Below are positions 26,213-34,280 of a stretch of 64,000 nt of DNA, in pieces. Below the pieces are notes generated by a model. It did not search any database. It was not told the DNA's origin and was given only the letters and a program-made list of their open reading frames with translations. Numbering within the stretch: position 1 is the stretch's first letter; every line of letters starts with the position of its first letter. The stretch spans positions 2,294,001-2,358,000 of the forward strand of contig CBDDIF010000001.1 in NCBI GenBank assembly GCA_965228785.1, in the 5' to 3' direction. The translations under genes were made by a program, and so were the position numbers. Source of the stretch: Hoeflea_A sp965228785. GTDB taxonomy: Bacteria > Pseudomonadota > Alphaproteobacteria > Rhizobiales > Rhizobiaceae.

Positions 26213-27214
26213 TTACCGGAGCTTGCGGAGCTCTTCCTCTTCCCAGGCAAGCGCGTTGCCCATCGAATTGAGCTGCGCGTCGACGCCGCCTACGATTTCC
26301 TCGTATCTGGTGTGATCCCAATCGAGAGGCACAAAGCCAACGGCCTCAACGGCATCTTTCACGTCCTGGCGGGCCATCGCGCGCTCCATTGCGCCACGCA
26401 GTTTCTCGGTCACATCGTCGGGCGTATCCGGATTGACGATCCACCAGGTCCAACCCATCGGTCCCAGGTTCGAAAGCCCGAGATCGACATCCAGATCTGC
26501 GATGGTGGGCGCGCCGTGAAACGCCTTTTTTGAGCTTTCAAGCTCCGAGAGAACCATCAGGATTTTCACCTTGTCCGGGTTCGATCGGAAGTTCCCCACA
26601 TTGACGAATGCGAAGTCGAGCACCTTCGAGCCAAGGTCTTTGAAGACGTTGCCGTCCTGAGTGTAAGGCACGTTCTGAGCCACGCAGTCGTAGCCCTGGA
26701 GGGCCTTGGCTATGACCATATGCGGCAGGTTGTTTCGTGAGCCCGAGGAATAACGAAGCTCACCGCGATTGTCCTTGCAGTAGGCCATCATCTCTTCGAA
26801 GTTTGACCACCGTGTCTCATCCACTTGCCCGGCAATCGCGAATGCGTTCGCAACGGCGGCGCTGAGCGGCTTGAAGTCTTTGTAGCTCCAGTCCGCATTG
26901 CCCAGGATTGGCTGCAAGACCAGAGGCGCGACGTAGCCGTCAAACACCGTGTATCCGTCCGCCGGTTTTCCCATGGCTGTCGTCTGTGCCTTGGTTCCAG
27001 CGGCTCCCGGCAAGGAGATCACAGGCATATCCGTGCCCAGTTCTTCGCCCATGGCCTTGGCCACGACCTGGCTCATGGCCATGGCGTTCCCGGGCCCCCA
27101 GGGATGGATGATTTCAACATTGCGCTCTGGAAATTCCGCCAGTGCCGTGGTGACGGAGGCCGCCACAAACGCCCCCGCCAAAAGGGTGCCTTTCAGTGAT
27201 CCAATTCGTTCCAT
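26213..27214 (-). CDS. tctC: Tripartite tricarboxylate transporter substrate-binding protein (TctC/Bug)
   Basis: 333 residues. Signal peptide with SLKGTLLAGAFVAASVTTALA and a cut near residue 26. The mature part starts EFPERNVEIIHPWGPGNAM, the Bug-family ligand loop, then DGYTVFDGYVAPLV and a late GFVPLDWDHTRYEE. Bug proteins hold carboxylated or amide ligands between two lobes. Here the neighbour is a sulfatase, so a sulfated ligand or its product is possible. ATG preceded by GGGAGGAATATC. Confidence 0.92.
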   Translation of the reverse strand: MERIGSLKGTLLAGAFVAASVTTALAEFPERNVEIIHPWGPGNAMAMSQVVAKAMGEELGTDMPVISLPGAAGTKAQTTAMGKPADGYTVFDGYVAPLVLQPILGNADWSYKDFKPLSAAVANAFAIAGQVDETRWSNFEEMMAYCKDNRGELRYSSGSRNNLPHMVIAKALQGYDCVAQNVPYTQDGNVFKDLGSKVLDFAFVNVGNFRSNPDKVKILMVLSELESSKKAFHGAPTIADLDVDLGLSNLGPMGWTWWIVNPDTPDDVTEKLRGAMERAMARQDVKDAVEAVGFVPLDWDHTRYEEIVGGVDAQLNSMGNALAWEEEELRKLR

Positions 27215-27251
27215 GATATTCCTCCCTTACGGTTTCGGATTGGGTTCGGTG

Positions 27252-28832
27252 TCACTCTCCGGCCAACGCGACATCCGGTGGTGTCAGATCGAAATGTGCA
27301 AAGAGTTCGGGCGGAGCGTCGTGCAGAGCAAAGTGGTGCGCGATTTCGGCTTCCAAACGCTTTTCCACGGCCGGGTTGTCCAGCGGGTGTTCCTGAGCCG
27401 GATCCGCTTCGATGTCGTAAAGCGCTGTTTCACAGTCTTCCAGGGTGTCACCATCCTGGCCCACTTGTGTGTTCCTCGGATCGAGCTTCACGCGAAGTGT
27501 CGGTGCGCCCTTGGTGAAGTTGAAGGGCGGGGCAAGCTCGCTCGACTGAAGTTCTTCTATATCGAAGAGATCAATCATGTGGGCAGGCATCAGCGTGTAG
27601 AGGTGCAGGTTCTGACCCGACAAGTCCTCCGGGTATCGATAGTAGGTGTAGTTGCCGTCAGTCACTCCGACCGGGCCACCGAACATGCCGAAGATCTGGC
27701 TGGTGCGGAGGGAGCCGTCTTCTGTCAGCAGTGGCACGATGGAACGGCCGGTCACGGTCTCTGGGATCGCACAGCCGTGCAAGTCCAGAAATGTGGGCAT
27801 CAGGTCCATCGTCTGGGTGAGTGACTGACGGCGTTGGCCTGCCTGATCCGCATGCGCGGGATGCCAGACCATCAAGGGTATGTGGCTGATTTCCTCGTAG
27901 TAGGGCATCCGGTTTTTTGCCCACCAGTCATGTTCGGAAAGGAGGAAGCCGTGGTCAGTGGACAGCACCAGCGCGGTGTCTATCCAAAGATCATGGTCGT
28001 CGAAATAGTCGAGAAGCCGTCCGAAGTATTCGTCGCACATGGCGACAAGCGCGGCGTAGTTGCCGCGAATGGCAGCTATTTCCTCGGGTGAGTTCGTATT
28101 CTTTTCATACATGGGCCAATTGAGGATTTTGCCGTTGCGGCCTGTGTCGTAAGCCGCCTGGAACCGCTCCGGCACGACGAACGGCTCGTGCGGATCGAAG
28201 CACTCCAGTTGAAGGAACCAGGCATCCTCGCCACGGTTGGTGTCCAGAAATTCAAAGGCCTTGGCGAAGCACTTGGCCGTCGGGAAGTCGTCTTCCTCCG
28301 AAAGTACTTCCTGCGAAATCGCTCCACGCAATCTCTTGAATGCCGCCTTTTCGGTGTTACCCTTGGTGATTGCGCCCTGTTCAGGCAGCGTTTGCAAGGG
28401 ATAATGCCGCTCGTCAAAGCGTTCTCGATAGCGCTCCACAGGCGGGCGCACCATGACCTTCAGTGCGTCGTACTCCTGACCGCGAACGAAATCCCAACTG
28501 TCGAAAGCGTTGGCATATCCCCAACCGCCGTTTTCGAAGTAATGCAAATGGTCGGATATCAGATGCGTGTAGTTGCTGTTTTTGCTGAGAATTCGAGCGA
28601 AGCTTTCATCGAAAGGCTCAAGCGGCCCCCAGTTCCGATGCGTAAAGTTCAGCCGACCCGTATGCATATCACGTCGTGCAGGCATACACGGCAGCGAGCC
28701 GACATAATGCTTGTCGAAAGTCACGGACTTTCTTGAGAACCGATCAAAATTGGGGGTTGCGATGGCCGTTCCGCCATAGGCGCCGAGCGCCAGACGGTTG
28801 AGGGAATCGAATAGGACAAAAACCGTTTTCAT
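27252..28832 (-). CDS. Sulfatase, formylglycine type, cytoplasmic
   Basis: 526 residues from ATG 28832; the frame continues 40 codons upstream into the LysR promoter region. The alkaline-phosphatase-fold core is clear: metal Asp9 in LFDSLNR, the maturation motif C49-M-P-A-R53 (C-X-P-X-R) where Cys becomes formylglycine, and STDHGFLLSEHDWWAKN with the second metal site. No signal peptide, so the enzyme acts in the cytoplasm on an imported sulfate or phosphate ester, consistent with the TTT transporter genes behind it (38-base gap to tctC). The maturase is not in the window. Substrate not assignable; choline-sulfatase features were not seen. Confidence 0.9.
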   Translation of the reverse strand: MKTVFVLFDSLNRLALGAYGGTAIATPNFDRFSRKSVTFDKHYVGSLPCMPARRDMHTGRLNFTHRNWGPLEPFDESFARILSKNSNYTHLISDHLHYFENGGWGYANAFDSWDFVRGQEYDALKVMVRPPVERYRERFDERHYPLQTLPEQGAITKGNTEKAAFKRLRGAISQEVLSEEDDFPTAKCFAKAFEFLDTNRGEDAWFLQLECFDPHEPFVVPERFQAAYDTGRNGKILNWPMYEKNTNSPEEIAAIRGNYAALVAMCDEYFGRLLDYFDDHDLWIDTALVLSTDHGFLLSEHDWWAKNRMPYYEEISHIPLMVWHPAHADQAGQRRQSLTQTMDLMPTFLDLHGCAIPETVTGRSIVPLLTEDGSLRTSQIFGMFGGPVGVTDGNYTYYRYPEDLSGQNLHLYTLMPAHMIDLFDIEELQSSELAPPFNFTKGAPTLRVKLDPRNTQVGQDGDTLEDCETALYDIEADPAQEHPLDNPAVEKRLEAEIAHHFALHDAPPELFAHFDLTPPDVALAGE

Positions 28833-28930
28833 GTGTTGAGCAGCCCCATGGTGAGCAACAAAATTGGCACAGGAGGAGAAATTCTGTAAACTGATAATAA
28901 GTGCGGTATCGTTTCGAAAAAGGAATACCA

Positions 28931-29824
28931 TTGGACAAAGGATTGCGAGCATTTCTGGCGGTTGCCCGGGGTGGTTCGATCACTTCGGCCGCATCAACCA
29001 TCCACCTCGCGCAGTCCTCGGTCACGAAACGAATTGCTGCCCTGGAGGCTGAACTGGGAACGCCGCTGTTCCATCGCGACCGCCGCGGCATGTCGCTCAA
29101 CGAAGCAGGCCGGCTGTTTCTTGCTCGTGCGGAGCGGATTGAACGCGAATATCGCAACGGGGTCGAAGAGATCGGGATCATCTCTTCGGCGGGTATGTCG
29201 GAGTTGAAGGTGGGGGCAGGGCCGGTCTTTCATCTCATCTGGGTCGCCGGTCTGTTTGCCGATCTCCTGGAGAGCTTCCCTGACCTGAAACTCGATCTCA
29301 AAACCGAGCACCGCGAGAGCATGGGATGGCTGCTGAGTTCCGGAGCCATCGACGTCTATATGGGAATTCTGGCGGACGACGAGCTGGACCCCTCGATCGT
29401 CACCAAACATGTCATGCAAATCGAACACGGTATCGTTTTGCGAGACGATGATCCCGTCTCGCGAAACGATACGGTCGATCCTGCCGACCTGACCGATTAC
29501 CGATGGGTGAGCTTCACGATCGATCCCTTCGTTGAACAAAGGATAGAGCAATTCACGTTGCCCAAGGGCTCAAAGAACTCCCTGATCGACATCCGGACGA
29601 CTTCCCTCGCCACCGGCGTCCAGCTGGTCAAGACCGGCCGGTTTGTCATGTCCGCGCCGCTGCAGCTTGCCAAAGTTGTCGAAAAGGATGGGCTGGTGAT
29701 ACGACCGGTTTTGCGCCGGATGCAGCCGCGCGACGCGGGAATTTATGTCAGAAAGAGCTCTTTGCAATACGGCGCCATCAGGGCTGTGATCGACTACTTC
29801 GACGGTGTCCGCGCGCAAACCTGA
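28931..29824 (+). CDS. LysR-family transcriptional regulator
   Basis: 297 residues. I choose TTG 28931, seven bases after AAGGA, giving MDKGLRAFLAVARGGS as in other LysR proteins; a GTG at 28901 would add ten residues. The helix-turn-helix occupies residues 3-62 (SITSAASTIHLAQSSVTKRI), followed by a periplasmic-binding-like effector domain. It diverges from sulfatase-tctCBA across 98 bases and very probably activates that operon in response to the transported compound. Converges with ldh paralogue A. Confidence 0.9.
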   Translation: MDKGLRAFLAVARGGSITSAASTIHLAQSSVTKRIAALEAELGTPLFHRDRRGMSLNEAGRLFLARAERIEREYRNGVEEIGIISSAGMSELKVGAGPVFHLIWVAGLFADLLESFPDLKLDLKTEHRESMGWLLSSGAIDVYMGILADDELDPSIVTKHVMQIEHGIVLRDDDPVSRNDTVDPADLTDYRWVSFTIDPFVEQRIEQFTLPKGSKNSLIDIRTTSLATGVQLVKTGRFVMSAPLQLAKVVEKDGLVIRPVLRRMQPRDAGIYVRKSSLQYGAIRAVIDYFDGVRAQT

Positions 29825-29843
29825 TTTGTCGAAACACGGATAG

Positions 29844-30917
29844 TTACACCGGGTTCAGGATCGCGCTGATAGCATCCTCGCTCAGGCCGACAGAGCCGGC
29901 GGCCTCGATGATCTGGGCCCAGGTGGCGTCGTCAATCGGGATGCCGTTTTGTCCGCGTTCAATCCGCGTTTCGCGTTCCAGGTCACCGGGAAACCGGACG
30001 ATATCGGTGCCCGGCGCAGGCGGGGAGGCCTTGACCCAGTCGGTGTAGGCGTCGAGGTCTTCGTAAAACGCTTCGGCGCCACCGAAGACGTTCGGGTCGA
30101 TCAGGATCGCCAGCATGTTGTTGATGACGCGGCCCGGGACGATGCGATCGGGCAAGTAAGCCCCGCCGCCGGACAGCGATCCGCCGAGGATGTCACAGAT
30201 CAAGGCCAGGCCGGATCCCTTGTGCAGCCCCATGGCGCGAAGGGCGCCGCGTGGCTCTTCGAACATCACCTTGGGGTCGTCGGTGGGGTTGCCCTCGTGG
30301 TCGATCAGGCATCCTTCGGGGGCTTTCTGACCCTTCAGGTAAGCTACGCGGGTTTTGCCCTGGGCGATGGTGCTGGTCGCCATGTCGAGCAGGAACATGG
30401 GGTGTCGGTCAGACGCCGGAATGGCAGTGCAGTAGGGGTTTGTGGAAAAGCGCGAGTCGCTGCCGCCAAACGGAGCGACCAGGGAGTTGGGCGACAGGAC
30501 GTTGACATAATGGATGGCGACGAAGCCCGCTTCGGCGGCCATCTCACCCCAGTCCCCGATGCGGCCGACATGAAAACTGTTGCGAAGCGACAGCACGGCG
30601 ATGTGCTGTTGGCGGGCACGGTCGATCGCCCATTCCATCGCCTGTCGCGCGACGCACTGGCCGAACCCAAGATGGCCTTCGACCAGCAGAAAAGGGCCTT
30701 TGTCCTGCACGATCTCGGCCTGAGCATCAGGGATCAACTGGCCGGCTGCAATGCCTTTGATGTAGCCAGGAAGAACCCCGACTCCATGACTGTCATGTCC
30801 AGCAAGATTGGCCTTGACCAGTAGGCTGGCAACATCGTTGGCGACCTTGCGGCAGCTTCCGCCCTTTTCGACAATGGAAGCAGTCAGTTCCAGAAGCCTC
30901 TCGGCCTGTATCAGCAT
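29844..30917 (-). CDS. Ldh-family NAD(P)H oxidoreductase, paralogue A (malate/L-lactate/ureidoglycolate dehydrogenase type)
   Basis: 357 residues of the YiaK/DpkA/MDH-like family, a fold without a Rossmann motif. The catalytic-histidine segment GHDSHGVG is at residues 40-47; NSFHVGRIGDW, SPNSLVAPFGG, MATSTIAQGK and KGSGLALICDILGG are family blocks. Members reduce 2-oxoacids or cyclic imines (malate, sulfolactate, ureidoglycolate, piperideine-carboxylate). It is the last gene of GMC-small subunit-ldh, 40 bases after the small subunit. Residues 88 onward are almost identical to paralogue B at 40543, while residues 1-87 differ at about 27 positions, so the gene looks like a recombinant. Confidence 0.9.
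   Translation of the reverse strand: MLIQAERLLELTASIVEKGGSCRKVANDVASLLVKANLAGHDSHGVGVLPGYIKGIAAGQLIPDAQAEIVQDKGPFLLVEGHLGFGQCVARQAMEWAIDRARQQHIAVLSLRNSFHVGRIGDWGEMAAEAGFVAIHYVNVLSPNSLVAPFGGSDSRFSTNPYCTAIPASDRHPMFLLDMATSTIAQGKTRVAYLKGQKAPEGCLIDHEGNPTDDPKVMFEEPRGALRAMGLHKGSGLALICDILGGSLSGGGAYLPDRIVPGRVINNMLAILIDPNVFGGAEAFYEDLDAYTDWVKASPPAPGTDIVRFPGDLERETRIERGQNGIPIDDATWAQIIEAAGSVGLSEDAISAILNPV
29882..30720. repeat. Near-identical block shared with 40581-41419 (direct repeat of ldh sequence)
   Basis: The two ldh genes align without indels at a constant offset of 10,699 bases. From 29896 to 30027 the match is 132 bases without a difference, and other long runs follow, with synonymous sites also conserved. 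Beyond about 30720 identity falls sharply. The pattern indicates recent gene conversion or partial duplication. Confidence 0.85.
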
Positions 30918-30957
30918 AGTCCGGTCTCGATCATACGGCCTGCGTTGAGCGCGTTGC

Positions 30958-31440
30958 TCATGGTATCTTCACATAGAACTCAGGCCGTGCCCGTACGGGA
31001 TCAAGCAGCGCCCAGTCTCCCTCTTCGACGACAAATCCTTTTGGAAAAGGCGGTCGCACTTCCATATCAAGCGACCGCATGACGCGATCATCTCGGTAGT
31101 AGACCTGAATAACCAGGGTTTCCAGAAGCGTTGTGTCGTTTGGATAGGCCGCCCGGAAAGCTTCAGCGGTGGACAAACGCGCATCTTGAGGGATCTCCAG
31201 AAATCCGCATCGATGGTGTTCGCTTGCGAACCGGTCGATCCTGTCAAGCAGACCCCCCAAAGCCGAGGCATGTGTCTTGGCGATGATCAACAGATCGGCA
31301 AAGATCCGATCATCGCCGGCGCCCGGAACAGCATAGTCGGTGCTGCCGGGAACAATCGTATCCGCGATGGCGCGCAACAATTGCTGTTGTCGTGCGGTGT
31401 ATGGGGGCGGCGCAGGACGCGGACCATGGGGGAGTTGCAT
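30958..31440 (-). CDS. Gluconate 2-dehydrogenase subunit 3-like small subunit
   Basis: 160 residues. RQQQLLRAIADTIVPGSTDYAVPGAGDDRIFADLL and YPNDTTLLETLVIQVYYRDDRVM (given here only as landmarks in short: ADTIVPGS, QVYYRDDRV) match the gluconate 2-dehydrogenase subunit 3 family, which serves as partner and escort of GMC flavoproteins. The usual Tat signal is missing, so the complex is probably cytoplasmic. It starts nine bases after the GMC gene's stop. No cytochrome c subunit follows. Confidence 0.82.
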   Translation of the reverse strand: MQLPHGPRPAPPPYTARQQQLLRAIADTIVPGSTDYAVPGAGDDRIFADLLIIAKTHASALGGLLDRIDRFASEHHRCGFLEIPQDARLSTAEAFRAAYPNDTTLLETLVIQVYYRDDRVMRSLDMEVRPPFPKGFVVEEGDWALLDPVRARPEFYVKIP

Positions 31441-31449
31441 TACACATTC

Positions 31450-33054
31450 TCAATCGAAAAGGTTGGCAAGACGATTCTTGATTTGATCACCGACGTAGAG
31501 TGCTAACGCCTGAATAGTACTGGTCGGATTCACGGCCGCGCTGGTTACGAAAATGCTGCCATCGACGATAAAGAGGTTTTTCACGTCGTGGCTGCGGCCC
31601 CACTCATTGACCACCGATCGACGCGGATCGCGACCCATGCGTGCCGTCCCCATAAGGTGCCAGCCACTGAAGCCTATCGGCGACAGTGAAAAAGTGTCGG
31701 TGGCGCCGGCGCGTTGCAACGCCTCGGTTCCACGCGCGACGGCGTGGTCCAGCATCTTCATGCTGTTCGCACTGAGTTCGTATTCTATGCGGGGAGCAGG
31801 AATGCCATCGCTATCAGTGAGGTCGGGATCGAGGGTTACGCGGTTGTGCTCCTCCGGCAGATCTTCACACAACGCAACAAGGCTTGTTACCCGCTTGAAC
31901 AGTTTGCGATAGGAGGTGTGATGGTCGGCCCCCCAAGGGACCCGTCCCTGGGCCAGACCGGTCAATCCAGTGGCGACCGGTCCCATGCCGCGCGAATATT
32001 CGAATGTATAGCCACGCACGAAGCCACGGCTCTTGTCGGTTTCGTAAAACTCCTGGCTCTGGATACCTTTGTGAGGCCCCTGATAGCCATCAAGCGGTTC
32101 ATCGAACACGCCCTGGACTGCTGCATATGGGTGGAACATGAGGTTCTTGCCCACGAGGCCACTGCTGTTGGCCAATCCATCGGGAAAGCGAGCCGATTTG
32201 GAGTTGAGCAGCAGCCGCGGCGTGCCGATGCCATTGCAGGCGACGATCACAACATGCGCCTGGAGAGCTTGTTCCTGGCCATCGGCGTTGACATAAATCA
32301 CCCCGGTCGCCATGCCATCGTCATTCACGGTGATCTCTCGCACCCGGCAATTGGGACGCAGCTCTACGCCGCCGCGCATCGCTTGTGGCCAATAGGTAAT
32401 GTCGGTACTTGCCTTGGCGCCTTGTGCACAGCCGCTGACACAGGTGCCGAGGTTGATGCAACGCTCGCGACCGTCGAAGCGCTCGGTAGCGATCGCCACA
32501 TCGGAGGGCCACCAATGCCAACCGAGCTGATTGAGTCCCCGGACCACTGCCTGACCGGCCTTTCCCAAAGGCAGTGGAGGCATGGATATCGAATCACGGG
32601 GCGGATTGGCCGGGTCGCCCTGCAGGCCTGCGACCCCCATCACACGATCATTGAGCGCGTAGTAGGGTTCGAGGGTGGCAAAATCGATGGGCCAGTCGTC
32701 AGCCACGTCATCGAGCGACCTGACTCGGAAGTCGGATGGATGAAAACGCGGGAACTGACCGGCGTAGAGGATGGTGCTGCCGCCAACAGCATTGAAATTT
32801 GCGACCTTGATAGGTGAGGCGTCGTCGTTGACCGGATAGTCGGCCTCGAGTTGCCGGGTGTTGGGACTGATGCTGAAATCACCAGACGTTCGCGCCTCCC
32901 AGTCGCGCCCCGTACTCGGATACGTCATCGGGTTCATGAAGCCACCTTGTTCAAGGCAGACAATCTTCATGCGTGTTTCCACCAGACTCCAGGCAACCGC
33001 GGCGCCGGCAGCACCGGCGCCGATGATCAGCACGTCAACTGGATCGTCAGACAT
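31450..33054 (-). CDS. GMC-family FAD oxidoreductase (gluconate/2-keto-gluconate dehydrogenase-like large subunit)
   Basis: 534 residues. N-terminal FAD motif IIGAGAAGAAVAWSL near residue 10, GGSTILYAGQFPRF, a CINLGTCVSGCAQGAKAS block near 230 as in gluconate 2-dehydrogenase large subunits, catalytic His in GWHLMGTARMG near 470 and Asn-Pro in SAAVNPTSTIQ near 510. It oxidises an alcohol or sugar acid, passing electrons to an unknown acceptor. Strong site GGAGG before ATG. First gene of the left arm under the MarR-type site at 33246. Confidence 0.9.
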   Translation of the reverse strand: MSDDPVDVLIIGAGAAGAAVAWSLVETRMKIVCLEQGGFMNPMTYPSTGRDWEARTSGDFSISPNTRQLEADYPVNDDASPIKVANFNAVGGSTILYAGQFPRFHPSDFRVRSLDDVADDWPIDFATLEPYYALNDRVMGVAGLQGDPANPPRDSISMPPLPLGKAGQAVVRGLNQLGWHWWPSDVAIATERFDGRERCINLGTCVSGCAQGAKASTDITYWPQAMRGGVELRPNCRVREITVNDDGMATGVIYVNADGQEQALQAHVVIVACNGIGTPRLLLNSKSARFPDGLANSSGLVGKNLMFHPYAAVQGVFDEPLDGYQGPHKGIQSQEFYETDKSRGFVRGYTFEYSRGMGPVATGLTGLAQGRVPWGADHHTSYRKLFKRVTSLVALCEDLPEEHNRVTLDPDLTDSDGIPAPRIEYELSANSMKMLDHAVARGTEALQRAGATDTFSLSPIGFSGWHLMGTARMGRDPRRSVVNEWGRSHDVKNLFIVDGSIFVTSAAVNPTSTIQALALYVGDQIKNRLANLFD

Positions 33055-33430
33055 GATGCCTCCAGATTTCGTACCCCGGCTGCGGCATCCGATCGTGGCA
33101 GTCGAGGTGGGCTTTGGGAGCGTTCCCGTCGATCACACCGCAAGTCCGGTCATTGCGGCTGGCAGACGGGGTAGCAAACTACGCCACTATCGGATGCCGA
33201 CGATTGGCGCCGGCGTTGTCGGAGCAGAGTGTAGTTATGCGGAAATTTATGTCAATAAGATTGATATAATTTATTCCATTGCTCCTTTTGGAACGTTGAT
33301 TTTTGGGGCCTACCCGGTATTCTTGACCTGAGCCTCCAGTTGCCAGAAGGGCACTTTCCGGTGCTTGCTGCTAACCGGAAGCCGATGTCTTTCCGTGCGC
33401 TGGACCATGCCATTGAGGGAGCAAGTCGGG
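33055..33430. other. 376-base intergenic region between the GMC operon and marR
   Basis: Contains the ribosome binding site and promoter of the GMC operon on the minus strand, the AT-rich site 33246-33274, and a leader to marR. A half-match TGGAACGTT (33289-33297) to the LacI-like operator of the 52-kb operon is present but lacks the second half. No gene is seen. Confidence 0.7.
33246..33274 (-). promoter_or_regulatory. MarR-type operator 1, over the -35 of the GMC operon promoter
   Basis: The core ATGTCAATAAGATTGATAT (33249-33267) is an imperfect palindrome: ATRTCAAT arms around three bases. The 29-base site recurs in inverted orientation at 34056-34084 with only two differences. On the minus strand TTGACA (33255-33250) followed 16 bases later by TACACT (33233-33228) forms a promoter towards the GMC gene, so occupancy of the site would block its -35. 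Confidence 0.75.
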
Positions 33431-33970
33431 ATGGACAAATCCGATTTCGAAAGCGCCAGGAACTATCTGTTCCACGATGCGTCGTGGGCAGGGTCGGAAA
33501 ACGACTCCAGCGATATCACCACAGACGATCTGTTCCAAACAACCGAACTGATGTTTCTGGCCCATCTGAGTATGGCAGAAGATACCGACCGGCAGCTACG
33601 CGTGCTCAATCTCGGCCGAATCCACCTTCGGCTGCTCTATGTTGCCGTGAAGAAGCCTGGAAAAACGGTGGGCGAAGTGCTTTCTTTCCTCCGCGTCACC
33701 AACCAAAACATCCACCGACCCCTCGGCGATCTGGTCGACAAGGGCTACGTTGAACAGCGCACTTCCAGCACTGATCGGCGCAAGCGCGAATTGCACGCGA
33801 CCCGCAAGGGAGAAGACCTGTTCGCTATGATAATGCAGTTGCAGTTCGATCGACTGCGCGCGGCCTATGAAGAAGCAGGCAAGTCGTCCATTCGCGAATT
33901 CTGGAAAGTGTTGTGGAATATCCTCGACGAAGACGACCGGGTCTGGTTGCTGCGATCCGGAGACAGTTGA
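33431..33970 (+). CDS. MarR-family transcriptional regulator
   Basis: 179 residues from ATG 33431, ten bases after GAGGGA; an upstream in-frame ATG at 33365 is less well placed. Winged-helix core: RIHLRLLYVAVKKPGKTVGE, then FLRVTNQNIHRPLGDLVDKG as recognition helix and the wing SSTDRRKRELHATRKG. The C-terminal helices form the dimer interface. It lies exactly between two matching palindromic sites, upstream (33246) and downstream (34056), each on a promoter reading away from it; it is therefore the obvious candidate to bind both. The inducer may be the TRAP substrate or a catabolite. Confidence 0.9.
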   Translation: MDKSDFESARNYLFHDASWAGSENDSSDITTDDLFQTTELMFLAHLSMAEDTDRQLRVLNLGRIHLRLLYVAVKKPGKTVGEVLSFLRVTNQNIHRPLGDLVDKGYVEQRTSSTDRRKRELHATRKGEDLFAMIMQLQFDRLRAAYEEAGKSSIREFWKVLWNILDEDDRVWLLRSGDS

Positions 33971-34280
33971 GGCGCTCGTGGTCAATTTGCAATGTCCACG
34001 CCGACCCGCGTCGGATGTGGCTGCACTCTATCCAATTGAAAGTAATTACAAACTTATAGATTATATCAATTTTATTGACATAAAATCCAATTGCCCGCAG
34101 AATTTGGCCAGATCGGTTGGTGATCAACACACCGAAGAGCCAACGATCGGCAGTATTCGAGATGGCGCATTTTGCTTGCGCCCCGGCTTTGAATACCGTT
34201 TGCGAGGTATCGACAGTAAGGGCGGGCGGAGACGTCGGCCATCCTGGCATTCGGAACTCTGAATCCGAAGGGAGGACACC
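33971..34280. other. 310-base intergenic region between marR and dctP
   Basis: Holds the second MarR-type site and the promoter of the TRAP operon (34056-34103), then about 170 bases of leader before GGGAGGACACC and the dctP ATG. No other gene or hairpin is apparent. Confidence 0.7.
34056..34103 (+). promoter_or_regulatory. MarR-type operator 2 and promoter of the TRAP/catabolic operon
   Basis: The core ATATCAATTTTATTGACAT (34063-34081) is the reverse complement of operator 1 with a single change; the full 29-base site is 34056-34084. TTGACA (34075-34080), 17 bases, then CAGAAT (34098-34103) makes a promoter reading towards dctP. The site again covers the -35, mirroring the geometry at the GMC operon. 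Confidence 0.75.

Noticed and set aside
31714..32817. 367-codon plus-strand open frame
   Set aside because: Antisense to the GMC oxidoreductase, whose FAD and His motifs are intact; no family resemblance.
33289..33297. TGGAACGTT in the marR upstream region as a LacI operator
   Set aside because: Only nine of twelve positions match and the second half is missing; probably chance.
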